Shown here in pieces: positions 5,182 to 5,761 of a stretch of DNA of 5,761 bases; position 1 is the stretch's first letter; each line of letters begins with the position of its first letter. A model generated the notes under the pieces. That model saw nothing but the letters and a program-made list of their open reading frames with translations. It was not told the origin of the DNA and ran no database searches. The DNA is from an uncultured Litoreibacter sp. GTDB taxonomy: Bacteria > Pseudomonadota > Alphaproteobacteria > Rhodobacterales > Rhodobacteraceae. The DNA lies in the NCBI GenBank assembly GCA_937928335.1, contig CALFWN010000223.1, forward strand, positions 1 through 5,761. The letters run 5' to 3'. Both the position numbers and the translations under genes were made by a program.

Positions 5182-5760
5182 ATGCCACACAACACCGACA
5201 CCAAAACCCTGCCCCTCACACCGCCGCTGTCTCGCCGCGCGTTCATCGGCACCACCGCCCTGTCTGCGATGGCCATCGGCGCAGCCAGCAAGGCCTACCC
5301 CGCAGCCCCGTCAGCCAAGCTTGAAATGACGGAAGGCGGCGGCTTTTCCTATGAGGTCAATCATTCCGAGGCCGAATGGCGCGAGATGCTGTCTGATGAC
5401 AGCTATTTCGTGCTGCGCGAAGGCGCGACGGAGTTGCCCAAAAGCAGCCCCCTCTGGAACGAGACCCGCGCCGGCATGTATCGCTGCAAAGGCTGCGATC
5501 TCGACGCGTTTGACGCCGCCTGGAAAGTGCCTCTGGACAAGGGCTGGGTGTTCTTCACCCATTCGCAGACCAATGCCGTGCTGACCGGCATTGACGGCCC
5601 CGTCCCGCAATATGGCAACGCCATGACCAGCGACGCCGCCTTCTTCGAGGTGCATTGCCGCCGCTGCGGCAGCCATCTGGGTCATTTGCTGACCGTCGAA
5701 CGCCAGCAGGTCCATTGCATCAACGGCGCGGCTCTCAACTTCATACCGGCCGCCGCCTGA
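5182..5760 (+). CDS. msrB: Tat-exported MsrB-like peptide-methionine (R)-S-oxide reductase
   Basis: The protein has 192 residues. The start at 5182 follows AAGGAGGT at ideal spacing; the open frame runs further upstream only through the tRNA. The N-terminus has a twin-arginine motif SRRAFIG (17-23) and a hydrophobic, Ala-rich stretch with a likely cut near KAYPA, so it should act in the periplasm. The MsrB domain spans about 55-190. MYRCKGC (Cys102, Cys105) and CRRCGSHLGH (Cys159, Cys162) form the zinc site, and VHCINGAALNF holds the catalytic Cys179. MsrB enzymes reduce methionine-R-sulfoxide in oxidised proteins. Odd points: the usual GWPSF reads GWVFF (121-125), the loop between SHLGH and the catalytic Cys is about four residues short, and these five cysteines are the only ones, so no resolving Cys is evident. 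Activity is likely but the protein is divergent. Confidence 0.88.
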   Translation: MPHNTDTKTLPLTPPLSRRAFIGTTALSAMAIGAASKAYPAAPSAKLEMTEGGGFSYEVNHSEAEWREMLSDDSYFVLREGATELPKSSPLWNETRAGMYRCKGCDLDAFDAAWKVPLDKGWVFFTHSQTNAVLTGIDGPVPQYGNAMTSDAAFFEVHCRRCGSHLGHLLTVERQQVHCINGAALNFIPAAA

Positions 5761-5761
5761 G

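Overview
The window is GC-rich, tightly packed alphaproteobacterial chromosome, most likely from the Rhodobacteraceae/Roseobacter group. The grounds are the style of the SecE, NusG, L11 and L1 proteins, the GC-rich codon use, and TTGCAA-type -35 boxes. This placement is inference; no species marker is present. The core is the conserved transcription/translation block trnW ... secE - nusG - rplK - rplA, all on the minus strand and so read from right to left.

Layout from left to right. Positions 1-945 (minus) hold the first 315 codons of a matrixin-type zinc metalloprotease. It has no N-terminal signal peptide and ends, within the window, in a (Pro-Glu)n repeat, a run of 17 prolines and a glycine-rich hydrophobic stretch that leaves the window. 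Positions 946-1187 are non-coding and hold a hairpin with a T-run on the plus strand, an inverted repeat and the rplA terminator. Positions 1188-2308 hold rplA and rplK, which overlap by one base. The 102-base nusG-rplK spacer holds what looks like an L1-binding leader copying the L1 stalk of 23S rRNA, followed by a second hairpin next to the rplK ribosome binding site. nusG is at 2411-2944. A 209-base nusG-secE spacer carries two hairpin-plus-U-tract structures. secE is at 3154-3348 with a recognisable promoter upstream.

The right part separates secE from tRNA-Trp, which in many bacteria lies directly upstream of it. Two genes lie between them: an exported, YbjN-like small protein (plus, 3507-4073) and an alpha/beta hydrolase (minus, 4075-4857). 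Their stop codons face each other with one base between. tRNA-Trp(CCA) follows at 4927-5002 (minus) with its own promoter, then a divergent Tat-exported MsrB-like methionine sulfoxide reductase (plus, 5182-5760).

SecE is a subunit of the protein-export channel, NusG couples RNA polymerase to ribosome or Rho, and L11 and L1 are the two stalk-base proteins of the 50S subunit. L1 probably represses its own operon through the leader. I saw no mobile element, CRISPR array or wholly new system. The less ordinary items are the matrixin (Leu at the Met-turn position, odd C-terminal architecture), the L1 leader mimic, the punctuated secE-nusG spacer and the divergent single-Cys MsrB.
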